Shown: in pieces, positions 1-7,483 of the stretch
Layout: the number at the start of each line of letters is the position of its first letter
Numbering within the stretch: the stretch's first letter is position 1
Assembly (NCBI GenBank): GCA_039933315.1
Contig: JBDTOI010000015.1
Span: 1 to 42,991 of the forward strand
DNA length: 42,991 nucleotides
From: DASXRU01 sp039933315
GTDB taxonomy: Bacteria; Acidobacteriota; Blastocatellia; Pyrinomonadales; Pyrinomonadaceae
Direction: 5' to 3'
Position numbers and translations under genes: made by a program
Notes under the pieces: generated by a model
Seen by the model: only the letters and a program-made list of their open reading frames with translations
Told to the model about the DNA's origin: nothing
The model's database searches: none

Positions 1-1178
1 AACCGGGCCGGATCCATCTTGGGCACGAAGTTCAGGGCCAGGTTTGTATTGTTCCCGGTGCTCTCACCCAGCAGGCGTCCTTCGCGCTCCAGCCGCCGCC
101 ACAGTTGCGTGTCCGGCAGGGCAGTAAGTAAACCGACCATGGCCACTGGAATGGCGCTGTCCCTGATAAAGTTGATCTGCAATTCGAAAATATCTTCCGG
201 ATCATTGTCAAAGCCAACGATGAAGCCGGCCATCACTTCCATCCCGAAGTTCTGAATCTTCTTCACTGACTCCAGCAGGTCCCGGCGCGTGTTCTGTCCC
301 TTCTGCGCCTCTTTCAGGCTGGCCTCGACCGGCGTTTCGATCCCGAGAAACACTCTACGGAAACCGGCTTCGCGCATACCGTTCAGCAGGTCGTCGTCCT
401 CCGCCAGGTTAACGCTGGCTTCGGTAACAAACGAGAACGGATGACCGTTTTCCTTCTGCCATCTGGCCAGCTCGGGGATCAGCTTCTTGACGTTTTTCTT
501 ATTGCCGATGAAGTTGTCATCCACTATGAAAAGCGTCCCGCGCCATCCCAGATCCTTCAACGTATCCAGTTCGGCCAGCACCTGCTGATTGCTCTTGGTC
601 CGCGGCACGCGTCCGTAGATTTCGATGATGTCGCAAAATTCACAGTTAAAGGGACAGCCGCGCGAGTACTGGACCGACATCGAGCTATAGCGTTTGAGAT
701 CAGCCAGGTGAAAGTCAGCCACGGGCGTTACTGAGAGCGGAGGCTTCTCCGCCGCTTGATAAGTGCGCTTGGCCTCGCCGCGCGCCAGGTCGGCAACAAA
801 TTGCGGCAGCGTCGTTTCAGCTTCACCCAGGAAGATATGGTCCGCGTCCGGCAAGTCTTCAATGGTTGTAGTCACGTAAGGCCCGCCCAGGACTACGCGC
901 TTGCCCATGGCCTTGCAGCGGCGCACAACGTCATGCAGATAATCCTTCTGCACCAGCATTGCCGTGGCGAACACAATATCCGCCCACTCGATATCCGAAT
1001 CCTTGAGCGACCGCACGTTCATGTCCACCATCCGCTTCTGCCATGAGGCCGGCAGCAAGGCGGACACGGTCATGAGCCCCAGCGGCGGGAAAGCGCTTCT
1101 CTTACCCTCGAACGGCAAAGCATGCCGAAAACTCCAGTACGTATCGGGGAATTCAGGATTCAGTAGCAAGACTTTCAT
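1..1178 (-). CDS. B12-binding radical SAM protein, HpnP/DUF4070-like (partial)
   Basis: The gene begins at an ATG (1178) with a good ribosome site (AAGGAG) and runs off the left end after about 392 codons, so the C-terminus is missing. The N-terminal third looks like a cobalamin-binding Rossmann domain (start MKVLLLNPEFPDTYW, then VVLGGPYVT and HIFLGEAE). A radical SAM cluster motif CPFNCEFC gives C175, C179 and C182 for the 4Fe-4S cluster. Later segments such as LGIETP and MAGFIVGFD are typical of the radical SAM barrel. Members of this family with a C-terminal DUF4070 region include the hopanoid C-2 methylase HpnP. The overall look is close, but the substrate cannot be assigned from this fragment. 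No partner gene is visible. Confidence 0.85.
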   Translation of the reverse strand, partial: MKVLLLNPEFPDTYWSFRHALPFEGKRSAFPPLGLMTVSALLPASWQKRMVDMNVRSLKDSDIEWADIVFATAMLVQKDYLHDVVRRCKAMGKRVVLGGPYVTTTIEDLPDADHIFLGEAETTLPQFVADLARGEAKRTYQAAEKPPLSVTPVADFHLADLKRYSSMSVQYSRGCPFNCEFCDIIEIYGRVPRTKSNQQVLAELDTLKDLGWRGTLFIVDDNFIGNKKNVKKLIPELARWQKENGHPFSFVTEASVNLAEDDDLLNGMREAGFRRVFLGIETPVEASLKEAQKGQNTRRDLLESVKKIQNFGMEVMAGFIVGFDNDPEDIFELQINFIRDSAIPVAMVGLLTALPDTQLWRRLEREGRLLGESTGNNTNLALNFVPKMDPAR

Positions 1179-1688
1179 CGTATCTCTCCTTACCCGGTAG
1201 CAGCCTGTGATGCCGATAGCAACCAGTGCTACCCAGGCGGCGGATCAAATGAGAACAGCTTCAACAACTGCCCTAATCCCAATTCAGAGATCTCCTGGGC
1301 ATTACCATAGGAAGAAACTCGCGTGCGATCTGTGAGCATCGAGGGGGGACGATGGTGACTCATAATTCGGCCACGAAGGCACGCCGCGCAATGCTTTACG
1401 TCAAACCTGATTGTAGACTACAAAACCCGCTAAATTTACTAAAGAGTGTAACACACGTATGTACGGTGCCACACACAGCACCTGAAGCGGCGCCGTTCTA
1501 TTCGTTTACGACCAATGGTTACAAGACTGACACAAAAATACCACAATATCGGCCAGGATGAGGACTCATCTTACGCTGGATTTAGAAACTGATGCTGTTT
1601 TAGAATAGCTCTGTTCTTCCCCCTGAGTAGTACTACCAAGTATCCAGACTAACTGAGCCGGTGCTCGATCAGTGTTTAGGAGGCTCTC
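1179..1688. other. Intergenic region between divergent genes
   Basis: About 510 bases separate the radical SAM gene (minus) from the hybrid kinase gene (plus). A 13-base palindrome, TTGTAGACTACAA, lies at 1411-1423 and could be an operator. A strong AGGAGG at 1678-1683 belongs to the kinase gene. A 69-codon open frame at 1352-1561 has no ribosome site or recognisable protein and is probably chance. No RNA gene was seen. Confidence 0.5.
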
Positions 1689-4394
1689 TTGATCGAAAGA
1701 AATAGCAACAACGGCGACTCTGTTCCTGGCAGTCTCCAGATGGGTTCGGATCACATGGATCACATCGCCATGGTTCCCACCTCCGACTGGAGCGATATGA
1801 CGGCCACGGAGCACTTCGTCCAGTTCTACGAAATGGATGACTTCCTTCTGAATTCTTTGAGTGGCTTCGTAGGGACGGGACTCAGCGCCGGCGAGACGGT
1901 AATAGTTATCGCCACCCAGGCGCACCGTGAAGGGCTCGAGCAACTGTTGCAGAAACACGGTCTCGATCTGGCTGGCTTGAAGACCTCCGGCCAGTTTGTT
2001 TTGTTGGATGCCGCGGAGACCCTGGAAAAATTAATGGTTGATGGGTCGGCTGACCCGACTAAATTCGATAATGTTATCGGTAGCCTGGTTGCCGGAATAT
2101 CGCAGAGCAGACCTGGCCTAAGGGCGTTTGGGGAGATGGTGGCGCTGCTTTGGGCGGAGGGCAACCACGCTGCCGCAGTCGCTCTGGAAGAGTTGTGGAA
2201 CGAATTGCAAAAGAACCATTCCTTCTCCCTCTTCTGCGCCTACCCCATGAATGCACTGGATGGTGAGAACTTCACAGAGCCGCTCGGTGGCGTGTGTACC
2301 TCGCACTCCCGGGTAATTCCGGCTGAGAGCTACTCAACGCTCTCTAGTCCCGATGAACGTCTCCGCGCAGTTCTGCGGTTGCAGCAGAAAGCCAGATCGC
2401 TGGAAGGCGAGATCGTCGAACGTAAACGGGCACAAGAGGCGCTGGGACAGCGCGAGGCAGAGCTCACTGATTTCATCGAGAACGCCGCCCTGGGCATGCA
2501 CTGGGTGGGAAAGGACGGCCTCATCAAGTGGGCCAACCGCTCCGAAATGGAACTTCTGGGGTACTCGCGCGAAGAGTATATCGGTCATCATGTGGCTGAG
2601 TTTCACGCCGACCAGGAAGTAATTAGAGACATTCTGGAGCAACTCAGCCGCGGTGAGGAATTACATAGTCACGAGGCCCGGCTTAAGGCAAAGGACGGTT
2701 CGATTCGACATGTTCTTATATCCTCAAACGTATATTGGGAAAATGGCGAATTCATGCACACACGATGCTTCACCCGGGATATTACGGATCGGAAGCGGGC
2801 AGAGGAAGCGAGCTTGCACCTGGCCGCCATCGTTACGTCCTCCGCGGACGGGATTATCAGTAAAAATCTGAATGGCGAGATCCTGAGCTGGAACGAAGGC
2901 GCCGAGCGAATCTTCGGCTACCGCGCGGAAGAGGTTATTGGGAAGCCGGTTACTATTCTGATCCCACCCGAGAGAATAGACGAGGAACCCGCTATTCTTG
3001 ACAGGCTGCGCCGCGGAGAACTCATCGACCACTACGAAACTGTGCGAGTGACAAAGGACGGACGTCCCGTGAATGTTTCCCTGACCGTCTCGCCCATAAG
3101 AGACAGCAGCGGCAAGGTGATCGCAGCTTCAAAAATCGCGCGCGACATTACTGAGCGCAAGCGAGCCGAGGCGGAACTGGAACGACTCCTGGCCCGCGAA
3201 CAGGCAGCACGTGCCGAAGCCGAAAGCGCCAATCGCATGAAGGACGAGTTTCTGGCGACGGTTTCCCATGAATTGCGCACTCCCTTGACGGCAATCATGG
3301 GCTGGTCGCACATGTTGCGAAAGGGCAAACTCGATGAAGTTACGTTGGCTCGCGCAGTCGAAACCATCGACCGCAACGCCAAGGCCCAGGCCCAACTAGT
3401 CGAAGATATTCTGGACGTGTCGCGGATGATCATGGGCAAGCTCCGGCTCAACGTCGGGCCGGTCGATGTGGCCGCCGTCATCAATGCGGCGATTGATTCC
3501 GTACAACTGGCAGCCGACTCCAAGGGCATCAAGTTGGAAGTAACCCTGGATCCTTCGGCCCGGCGCACGGTGGGAGACGCCAGCCGCTTGCAACAGGTAG
3601 TTTGGAACCTGATTTCAAACGCCATCAAGTTTACGCCGTCGGGCGGGCGCGTCGCCGTACGACTGGAGCGCGCGGATCCCTTCGTACAGATTCGTGTGAC
3701 CGATACCGGCTGCGGTATCAATCCTGATTTCCTTCCTTTTGTCTTCGATCGATTCCGGCAGGCTGATGGCACGCCCACCCGCATGCACGGCGGATTAGGT
3801 TTGGGGTTGGCCATTGCGAAGCACCTGGTGGAGCTGCACGGCGGTTCAGTGCAGGCTGACAGCGCCGGCGATGGACAGGGGGCAACGTTTACCATAAACC
3901 TTCCTCAGGCAGCGGATCAGAAACACGGTAAGAGCCGTAGCAGTGTCGCGAACAGCATGCGGTTGGCTGAACTAGTTGAGCGTCAGCCTGACTCGCTTCC
4001 TTCACTCGAAAATGTGCAAGTGCTCCTGGTTGACGACGACCCGGACACTCTCCAGATACTTTCCGTTCTTCTGGGCGAACAAAAGGCCCAGGTCCAGGAG
4101 GCTTCTTCCGTTGCCGAAGCAGTAGAAGTGCTCCAGTGGTATGAGCCGGACGTGCTGGTCTCCGATCTGGGAATGCCGAATGAAGACGGATATGTGTTAA
4201 TCGAGAAACTGCGGGCAATGGACGAGAAAAATGGGAAGCAGACTCCGGCCTTAGCCCTGACCTCTTATGTGCGGGTCGCGGATAGAACGCGGGCCCTTGC
4301 TGCCGGTTTCAATCTGTTTGTGCCCAAGCCAGTCGAGCCGAATGAATTGATTTCAGCCATCGCACACCTGTCAGAAACAGCTAAGTCAGTTTAG
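1689..4394 (+). CDS. MEDS-PAS-PAS hybrid sensor histidine kinase/response regulator
   Basis: A 901-residue cytoplasmic hybrid kinase. The TTG start is supported by AGGAGG five bases upstream. Domains in order: MEDS sensory domain (about 36-190, TEHFVQFYEMDDFLL), a charged linker, PAS 1 (about 250-367), PAS 2 (about 370-494), HisKA with the phospho-accepting H527 in SHELRTPL, HATPase with N-box NLISNAIKF and G-box GLGLGLAI (about 625-745), and a receiver domain (778-895) with D826 in VSDLGMP. No transmembrane segment is evident, so the signal is probably internal. The MEDS domain is known from DcmR-type regulators of one-carbon or hydrocarbon metabolism. It can contain the His and Asp of the same relay. 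No output regulator lies beside it. A strong hairpin follows the stop. Confidence 0.92.
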   Translation: MIERNSNNGDSVPGSLQMGSDHMDHIAMVPTSDWSDMTATEHFVQFYEMDDFLLNSLSGFVGTGLSAGETVIVIATQAHREGLEQLLQKHGLDLAGLKTSGQFVLLDAAETLEKLMVDGSADPTKFDNVIGSLVAGISQSRPGLRAFGEMVALLWAEGNHAAAVALEELWNELQKNHSFSLFCAYPMNALDGENFTEPLGGVCTSHSRVIPAESYSTLSSPDERLRAVLRLQQKARSLEGEIVERKRAQEALGQREAELTDFIENAALGMHWVGKDGLIKWANRSEMELLGYSREEYIGHHVAEFHADQEVIRDILEQLSRGEELHSHEARLKAKDGSIRHVLISSNVYWENGEFMHTRCFTRDITDRKRAEEASLHLAAIVTSSADGIISKNLNGEILSWNEGAERIFGYRAEEVIGKPVTILIPPERIDEEPAILDRLRRGELIDHYETVRVTKDGRPVNVSLTVSPIRDSSGKVIAASKIARDITERKRAEAELERLLAREQAARAEAESANRMKDEFLATVSHELRTPLTAIMGWSHMLRKGKLDEVTLARAVETIDRNAKAQAQLVEDILDVSRMIMGKLRLNVGPVDVAAVINAAIDSVQLAADSKGIKLEVTLDPSARRTVGDASRLQQVVWNLISNAIKFTPSGGRVAVRLERADPFVQIRVTDTGCGINPDFLPFVFDRFRQADGTPTRMHGGLGLGLAIAKHLVELHGGSVQADSAGDGQGATFTINLPQAADQKHGKSRSSVANSMRLAELVERQPDSLPSLENVQVLLVDDDPDTLQILSVLLGEQKAQVQEASSVAEAVEVLQWYEPDVLVSDLGMPNEDGYVLIEKLRAMDEKNGKQTPALALTSYVRVADRTRALAAGFNLFVPKPVEPNELISAIAHLSETAKSV

Positions 4395-4397
4395 AGA

Positions 4398-4507
4398 TTT
4401 AGACAGGATTCACACGATTTACAGGGATAGAAAGAAACCGGGACAAGGCTCACTTGTCCCGGTTTCTTATTGGCTTAATCCTGTGAATCTTGTAAACCCT
4501 GTCTAAA
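4398..4507. repeat. Palindromic 9-bp-period repeat around a hairpin
   Basis: Left arm 4398-4428 has three 9-base units starting ACAGGATTC. Right arm 4477-4507 has the complementary register, AATCCTGTG then AATCTTGTA. The arms enclose the perfect hairpin listed separately. The whole lies immediately 3' of the hybrid kinase gene. It belongs to the same design class as the repeats at 6179, 7013 and 9183. Confidence 0.7.
4432..4468 (+). terminator. 16-bp hairpin after the hybrid kinase gene
   Basis: A perfect 16-base-pair stem (4432-4447 with 4453-4468) with a 5-base loop, 38 bases after the stop codon. It is AT-rich at the base and GC-rich in the middle. The following T run is poor (TTATTGG), so it may terminate or protect the mRNA end rather than act as a textbook terminator. 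Confidence 0.65.
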
Positions 4508-4608
4508 CCTATTCTTAAAATTCGCACTCCCTAATTGAGAGTTGGTTAACTCCGCTCCATTTCAGGTAACATGTCCTGCCTAACAACAGATAGTTTCACT
4601 GAACCCAG

Positions 4609-5067
4609 GTGAAGAAGCCCATTCTTATCTACGGTCTGTTCTACGGTCTCGGCGGCGGCCTGCTAATTGTACTGCTCAAGCTGGTCGAATACCGATTCCT
4701 CGTCGTGGAGCATTCCGTGGAGATTTACGGCGGATTAACTGCGCTAGTGTTTGCGGCGCTGGGTATCTGGATCGGGCTAAAGCTTACCAGGAAAAAGGAA
4801 CTAGTCGTCGTCAAAGAGGTTCTCGTCCTCGCTTCCCAACCATTCACGAGAAACGACACGAGACTGAGGGAATTGGGAGTAACCGGGCGCGAACTGGAAA
4901 TACTGGAGCTAATAGCGAAGGGCTTAAGTAATCGGGAGATTGCCGAGAAGCTGTTTGTAAGTGAGAACACGGTCAAGACCCACTCCAGCCGTCTGTTTGA
5001 CAAGCTAAGCGCCAGACGACGAACTCAGGCAGTGCAAATGGGCAAGGAACTCGGGCTCATTCCCTGA
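4609..5067 (+). CDS. Membrane-tethered LuxR-type transcriptional regulator
   Basis: 152 residues from a GTG start with a weak ribosome site. Two N-terminal transmembrane helices (about 5-25 and 38-58) are followed by a charged linker and a C-terminal GerE/LuxR helix-turn-helix (about 88-150, with GVTGRELEILELIAKGLSN and SENTVKTHSSRLFDKL). There is no receiver or ligand domain, so the membrane part is the likely sensor. The stop codon is two bases before the NTF2-like gene, implying one transcript, and a DUF4199 membrane protein follows. A membrane partner that controls this regulator is a reasonable inference but is not shown by the sequence. Confidence 0.85.
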   Translation: MKKPILIYGLFYGLGGGLLIVLLKLVEYRFLVVEHSVEIYGGLTALVFAALGIWIGLKLTRKKELVVVKEVLVLASQPFTRNDTRLRELGVTGRELEILELIAKGLSNREIAEKLFVSENTVKTHSSRLFDKLSARRRTQAVQMGKELGLIP

Positions 5068-5069
5068 AT

Positions 5070-5474
5070 TTGAATGACATGAGTGCAACGGACCCAAACG
5101 ACGACGCCACCGTTGAACTTAGCCGTATTCAGGAACGGCTGGCTGCGGCCTGGGTAGCGGGCGACCCCTCTTTTCATAAGCAAGTACTGGCAGACGACTG
5201 GAGCGTCATCGATGCTACCGGGCGCGTGCGGACTAAAGCTGAAGTATTAGCGGAATCATTCGGCGACCCCGAGCGGAAGATCACGTTGGGTAAAATTGAC
5301 GATATCAAGGTAAGGACGTTCGGAGACTGGGCAGTCGTGACCGGGAGAACTCATGCGGCCGGCGAATATCGGGGCGAGCCTTTCGACGTTTCGCTCCGCT
5401 TCACAGACGTCTTTGCCCAGCGCGACGGCAAATGGCAAGCCGTCGCTTCACACGCCACGCTGGTTAATGACTAA
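5070..5474 (+). CDS. NTF2-like/DUF4440 (SnoaL-fold) protein
   Basis: 134 residues from a TTG two bases after the LuxR gene; an in-frame ATG at 5079 is an equally possible start. The pattern is that of the cone-shaped NTF2/DUF4440 fold: an N-terminal helix (LSRIQERLAAAWVAGD), the DDWSVIDATGRVRTKAEVL segment, then a beta sheet ending FAQRDGKWQAVASHATLV. Such proteins bind small ligands or act as isomerase-like enzymes. No signal peptide is seen. Context suggests co-expression with the upstream membrane LuxR regulator. The exact role is unknown. Confidence 0.82.
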   Translation: MNDMSATDPNDDATVELSRIQERLAAAWVAGDPSFHKQVLADDWSVIDATGRVRTKAEVLAESFGDPERKITLGKIDDIKVRTFGDWAVVTGRTHAAGEYRGEPFDVSLRFTDVFAQRDGKWQAVASHATLVND

Positions 5475-5615
5475 CCAGAGAAACGCCCCTGTTGGCCCAC
5501 AACTAAAGTAGTATTTTCTCGATTCACCCGCGAAATCATCCGAAAGTATGACGACAAACCTGACCCGGCAAAGTAGTTTGCCCGTGTTCGAAACCCTTTT
5601 CTTAGGAGAGCAACC

Positions 5616-6173
5616 ATGAAGAAAACAGTTTTAACTTTCGGGCTGATTTCGGGAGTCGTGTCGGCGGCGATGATGCTGGCCACGGTGCCGTTCATAGACA
5701 GGATCGGTTTTGACAAAGGCGTGATCGTTGGCTACACCGGCATTGTTCTTTCGTTCATGCTGGTGTTTTTTGGCATTCGCTCGTATCGCGAAAATGTAGG
5801 CGGGGGCAGGATTACCTTTGGCCGGGCCGTAGCGGTCGGCATTCTGATTACCCTCATCTCCTGCGTCTTCTATGTCATTACCTGGGAAATTATCTATTTC
5901 AATTTCATGCCTGACTTCGCAGATAAGTACACGGCTTATGCAGTTGAGAAGGCAAAGGCATCAGGCGCCAACGCCCAGCAGGTTGAGGCAACGGTGCAAC
6001 AAATGAAGGACATGAAGGCGATGTTCGACAACCCCCTGACCAACGCCGCGCTCACGTTCACGGAGCCGTTCCCGATTGGGTTAATCATAAGCCTGATTTC
6101 CGCGGCAGTTCTGAGGAAGAAAAAATCCGACGGTGTGACGAGCAATGAACAACCGGTCGCGGCGAATCTTTAA
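5616..6173 (+). CDS. DUF4199 family membrane protein
   Basis: 185 residues with a good ribosome site (TTAGGAGAG) before the ATG. Four transmembrane segments are visible (about 4-24, 34-54, 71-95, 145-165), with a soluble loop (about 100-140) rich in charged residues and Q between the third and fourth. The cytoplasmic tail is lysine rich. This matches the DUF4199 family, whose function is unknown. DUF4199 genes have been seen near LuxR-like regulators in Bacteroidota and Acidobacteriota, which agrees with the arrangement here. The 141-base gap to the NTF2-like gene leaves room for a separate promoter. Confidence 0.85.
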   Translation: MKKTVLTFGLISGVVSAAMMLATVPFIDRIGFDKGVIVGYTGIVLSFMLVFFGIRSYRENVGGGRITFGRAVAVGILITLISCVFYVITWEIIYFNFMPDFADKYTAYAVEKAKASGANAQQVEATVQQMKDMKAMFDNPLTNAALTFTEPFPIGLIISLISAAVLRKKKSDGVTSNEQPVAANL

Positions 6174-6178
6174 TGGAG

Positions 6179-6284
6179 GACTATCCATAGATTTCACAGA
6201 TTACGCAGATTAGAAAGACCTTGAGACGGATGGGAGACTCTGCCTAATGTCAAAGGTTTGAGTCTGCGTAATCTGTGGATAGTC
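6179..6284. repeat. Palindromic 9-bp-period repeat between convergent genes
   Basis: Left arm (6179-6215) contains AGATTTCAC, AGATTACGC and AGATTAGAA in tandem. Right arm (6262-6284) carries GTCTGCGTA and ATCTGTGGA, and both outer ends read GACTATCC in inverted sense. The left arm has one extra 9-10 base unit. It sits between the convergent DUF4199 and msrB genes and could form a long hairpin at both mRNA ends. Confidence 0.7.
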
Positions 6285-6303
6285 GTCTTTTCTGACAGCG
6301 CGG

Positions 6304-6840
6304 TTAGCCTTTGTCTTTCACAAACTTCAGCGCCGCGCCGTTCATGCAGTAGCGCAGGCCAGTAGGCTTCGGGCCGTCATCAAAAACATGTCCCAGATGC
6401 GAATCGCATCTCGCGCACTCCACCTCGGTCCGTGTTTGGGTCAGACTGTTATCGACTTCCTCGTGCACGTTCTCCTTGGCAATTGGCGCCCAGAAGCTCG
6501 GCCAGCCCGTACCTGAGTCAAACTTATTCTTCGAGCTGAACAAGGGCAGTCCGCAACCCACGCATTCAAAAATACCGCGCTCGTGATTCTCATTAAGCGG
6601 ACTCGAATAAGGTGCTTCAGTTCCCTTCTGCCGGGTCACGTGGTACTGCTCGGAAGTTAAAATACGTTTCCACTCTTCATCTGTCTTGCTCACTTTCTTG
6701 ATTCCTTTCGTACCGGGGGTCCTGGCGTCGCTCTGACTCCTGGCATCCTGCAAAAAAGACGCGGACACCATCGGCAACCTCGCCAATGCCGCTGCTGCCC
6801 CCAGGGTTATGCCCGCTGAAATAAAGTAACGTCTATTCAT
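6304..6840 (-). CDS. msrB: Peptide methionine-R-sulfoxide reductase, exported
   Basis: 178 residues. An N-terminal export signal begins MNRRYFISAG with a hydrophobic stretch to about residue 28; the paired arginines suggest Tat but are not a perfect motif. The mature part has the MsrB domain: the EWKRILTSEQYHVTRQKGTE opening, two zinc CxxC pairs (CVGC and CARC), the GTGWPSFW motif and the catalytic cysteine in LRYCMNGAAL. It reduces methionine-R-sulfoxide in proteins, here probably in the periplasm. It stands alone, convergent with the DUF4199 gene. Confidence 0.95.
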   Translation of the reverse strand: MNRRYFISAGITLGAAAALARLPMVSASFLQDARSQSDARTPGTKGIKKVSKTDEEWKRILTSEQYHVTRQKGTEAPYSSPLNENHERGIFECVGCGLPLFSSKNKFDSGTGWPSFWAPIAKENVHEEVDNSLTQTRTEVECARCDSHLGHVFDDGPKPTGLRYCMNGAALKFVKDKG

Positions 6841-6915
6841 TAATGAAACCTCCGCTGACTGTTTAGAGCTTAGACAGCGTAGTTACGTTGCCGCCGGGCC
6901 AATTGGATTTCGTAA

Positions 6916-6942
6916 GCAGAAGCCCGACCGTCAGGGAGGGCT
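6916..6942 (+). repeat. Dispersed GC-rich element, copy 1
   Basis: 27 bases beginning GCAGAAGCCCGACCGTCAGG, with a short imperfect hairpin (CCCGAC/GTCaGGG). The same sequence recurs at 12792, 28301, 31921 and 32401. It lies upstream of msrB, in the opposite orientation relative to the gene. Confidence 0.75.
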
Positions 6943-7012
6943 CAAAACGCAACTCAAAGGAAGAAAAGGCGGATCTAAGAACGTAGACATGTCTTGCTTG
7001 CTTCTTTTCTTC

Positions 7013-7042
7013 TAATCCGCGTTTATCCGCGTAAATCCGCGG
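7013..7042. repeat. 10-bp tandem repeat (three units)
   Basis: Three successive 10-base units, TAATCCGCGT, TTATCCGCGT and AAATCCGCGG, lie in the intergenic region downstream of the RRM gene. No convincing inverted partner was found, unlike the repeats at 4398, 6179 and 9183. Confidence 0.6.
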
Positions 7043-7064
7043 CTAATTCTCTTCCCCGTACACG

Positions 7065-7099
7065 AAAAAGGCGCCTCCGAATAATCGGAAACGCCTTTT
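7065..7099 (-). terminator. Intrinsic terminator of the RRM gene
   Basis: On the minus strand a stem of AAAAGGCG/CGCCTTTT (7092-7099 with 7066-7073) with an inner TCCGA/TCGGA pairing is followed by a run of five T. It begins about 20 bases after the RRM stop codon, at the end of the minus-strand block that starts with groES. Confidence 0.85.
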
Positions 7100-7120
7100 A
7101 TCATACTACTGTGCTGCGAA

Positions 7121-7417
7121 CTAGTAGCGCGAGCCACCGCCGCCGTTGCGACCACCACCACCGCGATCTTCGCGGGGCTTGGCCTCATTCACGTTCAGCG
7201 CGCGTCCGCCCAGTTCCTGGCCATTGAATTTCTCAATCGCCGCCGCGCCCTCTTCTTTCGTCGACATTTCGACAAAGCCAAAGCCGCGTGAGCGACCCGT
7301 TTCGCGATCTTCGATCAAGGACACGCTTTCGACTGTGCCCGCGGTCGCGAACAAGGTCTGCAGCTCAGTGCTCGACGTTTCGAACGCGAGATTACCAACA
7401 TAAAGTTTCATAGTCAT
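7121..7417 (-). CDS. RRM-type RNA-binding protein
   Basis: 98 residues forming one RNA recognition motif plus a glycine-rich tail. RNP2 is KLYVGNL near the start and RNP1 is RGFGFVEM at about 44-51, the aromatic residues that stack on RNA. The tail (GGGGRNGGGGSRY) resembles cyanobacterial Rbp proteins, which are often cold or stress induced. An AAGGTAAGAG ribosome site precedes the ATG; a second ATG two codons in is possible. It lies 66 bases after groEL and may be partly co-transcribed, though that is not proven. Confidence 0.93.
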   Translation of the reverse strand: MTMKLYVGNLAFETSSTELQTLFATAGTVESVSLIEDRETGRSRGFGFVEMSTKEEGAAAIEKFNGQELGGRALNVNEAKPREDRGGGGRNGGGGSRY

Positions 7418-7483
7418 AAGTCTCTTACCTTTTCCCCTGTGGGAGTCAACAGAAGCTTCTCAGCCTCCCAATTTTGCCAAGGA

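Noticed and set aside
1352..1561. 69-codon open frame upstream of the hybrid kinase
   Set aside because: Low-complexity translation, no ribosome site, likely chance.
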